From positions 372,001 through 436,000 of the forward strand of contig NZ_OCNH01000004.1 of assembly GCF_900230225.1 (NCBI RefSeq): DNA of 64,000 bases. The letters are read 5' to 3'. The notes below the pieces were generated by a model. The model had not been told where the DNA came from. It worked only from the letters and a program-made list of their open reading frames with translations, and searched no databases. The translations under genes and the position numbers were made by a program. Below are positions 62,933-64,000 of this stretch, piece by piece. The first letter of the stretch is position 1; each line of letters begins with the position of its first letter. The stretch is from Spirosoma fluviale (GTDB lineage Bacteria; Bacteroidota; Bacteroidia; Cytophagales; Spirosomataceae).

Positions 62933-64000
62933 CTATCGCTTAATCAATACAAACACCATCCCCACTAACATCAACATAATTAATACGTTAGCCACAGATC
63001 GAATCAAGGCAGACACACTAACGGGTTGCTGGCTGCTGTCCATCAATTCAATACCGGTATACAGCGAATTGCCGACCGGGGCACCCGGAATAGCCTCGCC
63101 ATTGGCAATCGCTTCGCCAGTTGGTATACTGACGGCATTGGCAACAGCCTCTTCAGTACCGCCAACCCGAAGCGCCAACTGGGGCCTGAGGGTATCATAG
63201 CGGGCTCTTTGTGGGTCGAAGTAAATCCATTGAAAGTGATTTGCCAACGAAACGGTGCCATTTTGATGAGGGACAACGAAATAGGTGAACGTTTTACGGC
63301 CCCGTATTTCGTCGCCAGCGTGGTTTACCGTGTGCCGTTCTTCGGGTGGAAATATATCTAATTCCGTACGGTCATCCGGACTTGACGGCCCCGGCAGGGT
63401 TGCAATATTGCCGCGTCCGGTAATGGAAAACGTATACCGCACGCTTTTACCTACCCCAACATTTTTCTTCTCCAGTCCTTCTTCCAACTGAAATGTCCCC
63501 ACGGCTACACGGCCCCGCAGCGGATGAACAGGCAACGGCCGGACGGTCACCGTGAGCGGCTGGCTGGTGAACCCAACAAGTTCGGGCTGCGACGCCGGGG
63601 GGCCAACAACCGGCCGACGGCTGAGCTGAAGCGACACCGCAGGCAACCGTATGGTTTGACTCGACAAGGGAAAAAAGACGGACTCAAAGAGCCGATACTC
63701 CCGAAACTTCTTATTGTTGATGACAACCGAAATAGGCTTCAGGTCATTAATTGGCACGTTTTCTTCCCAGGAATTAGCCGGACGGATTTTCCGGGTAATG
63801 CCCTGAAGCTGCTTGTCGAGGGCCTGAAAGCTGAGTTCGTACGGGTAGTTGTCAGCTACGAAAAATGATAAAGTCAGCGCAACGCCATCCCCGGCATAAA
63901 GTGACGGTTTTGAGGCCCGAAAAGACAGGAATGCAGCTCCGTTGGGTGCTATGTCGACCGTATTTGCTGTGGCGCTTTCGGGGGCAGCCAGCCCTGGAGT
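62933..64000 (-). CDS. batD: BatD-like oxygen-tolerance protein (N-terminus beyond the window)
   Basis: The frame is open to the window edge with no clear start, so about 355 residues of the C-terminal part are seen. A GTG at 63757 in the middle is not the real start, since coding-like sequence continues upstream (SFRASKPSLYAGDGVALTLS). Two stretches of immunoglobulin-like repeats typical of BatD are visible: NKKFREYRLFESVFFP...RPLPVHPLRGRVAVGTFQ, and YTFSITGRGNIATLPGPS...FFVVPHQNGTVSLANHFQW-like end with IYFDPQRARYDTL. The C-terminus has one membrane helix (ANVLIMLMLVGMVFVLIKR). BatD acts in the periplasm with other Bat proteins, which are not in this window. The motif set is clear, the function of the family less so. 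Confidence 0.85.
   Translation of the reverse strand, partial: TPGLAAPESATANTVDIAPNGAAFLSFRASKPSLYAGDGVALTLSFFVADNYPYELSFQALDKQLQGITRKIRPANSWEENVPINDLKPISVVINNKKFREYRLFESVFFPLSSQTIRLPAVSLQLSRRPVVGPPASQPELVGFTSQPLTVTVRPLPVHPLRGRVAVGTFQLEEGLEKKNVGVGKSVRYTFSITGRGNIATLPGPSSPDDRTELDIFPPEERHTVNHAGDEIRGRKTFTYFVVPHQNGTVSLANHFQWIYFDPQRARYDTLRPQLALRVGGTEEAVANAVSIPTGEAIANGEAIPGAPVGNSLYTGIELMDSSQQPVSVSALIRSVANVLIMLMLVGMVFVLIKR

Overview
This window looks like chromosomal DNA of a Bacteroidota bacterium of the Cytophagales, most likely Spirosoma or a close relative. The evidence is four SusC/SusD outer-membrane pairs, giant FG-GAP/ASPIC lipoproteins, a hybrid kinase with an AraC-type output, BatD, signal peptides ending in AQ, and start contexts without obvious Shine-Dalgarno sites. 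I could not run a taxonomic search, so the genus is an inference. I saw no rRNA, tRNA, CRISPR array, transposase or phage gene.

Layout. 1-4.3 kb holds a SusC/SusD pair (SusD cut by the window edge), divergent from a sulfatase (4.6-5.9 kb). 6-15 kb is mostly minus-strand housekeeping and metabolic genes: glpD, a lipoprotein, a small outer-membrane barrel, a cytoplasmic trehalase, a REC-kinase-REC-AraC regulator and a D-aminoacylase. 15.4-20.8 kb is plus-strand: mscL, an M1 metallopeptidase, a small lipoprotein coupled to a solitary nuoC, and a TlpA-like protein without redox cysteines. 20.7-46.7 kb is one long minus-strand block: a compact SusC/SusD pair, then two paralogous units ordered SusC, SusD, CRTAC1-like lipoprotein (the first with a second CRTAC1-like gene). 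47.5-53.3 kb holds a FAD/Fe-S D-lactate-type dehydrogenase and a secreted M43-type metalloprotease. 53.4-64 kb holds an APC permease, a TonB receptor, a Tat-exported Gfo/Idh/MocA oxidoreductase, apbE, a small membrane protein, a Uma2 protein, aroC and the C-terminal part of batD.

How it fits together. The main theme is uptake of large or complex nutrients at the outer membrane. In the two paralogous units a TonB-dependent SusC channel, its SusD lid and one or two 1,100-residue surface propeller lipoproteins appear to be produced together. They share a conserved upstream block at the same distance from the start codon. Separate hairpins follow susC and susD in both units, which suggests graded expression along each operon.

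The most unusual signal is a heptanucleotide repeat ending in GGAGCCATCCGG. It occurs between genes and also in frame inside three coding sequences, where it encodes RSEE-type heptapeptides; at a fourth place it supplies the stop codon. Next to it, two CRTAC1 paralogues share a 173-bp near-identical patch suggestive of gene conversion. A second palindromic family (GAGACGC...GCGTCTC) lies in two intergenic regions.
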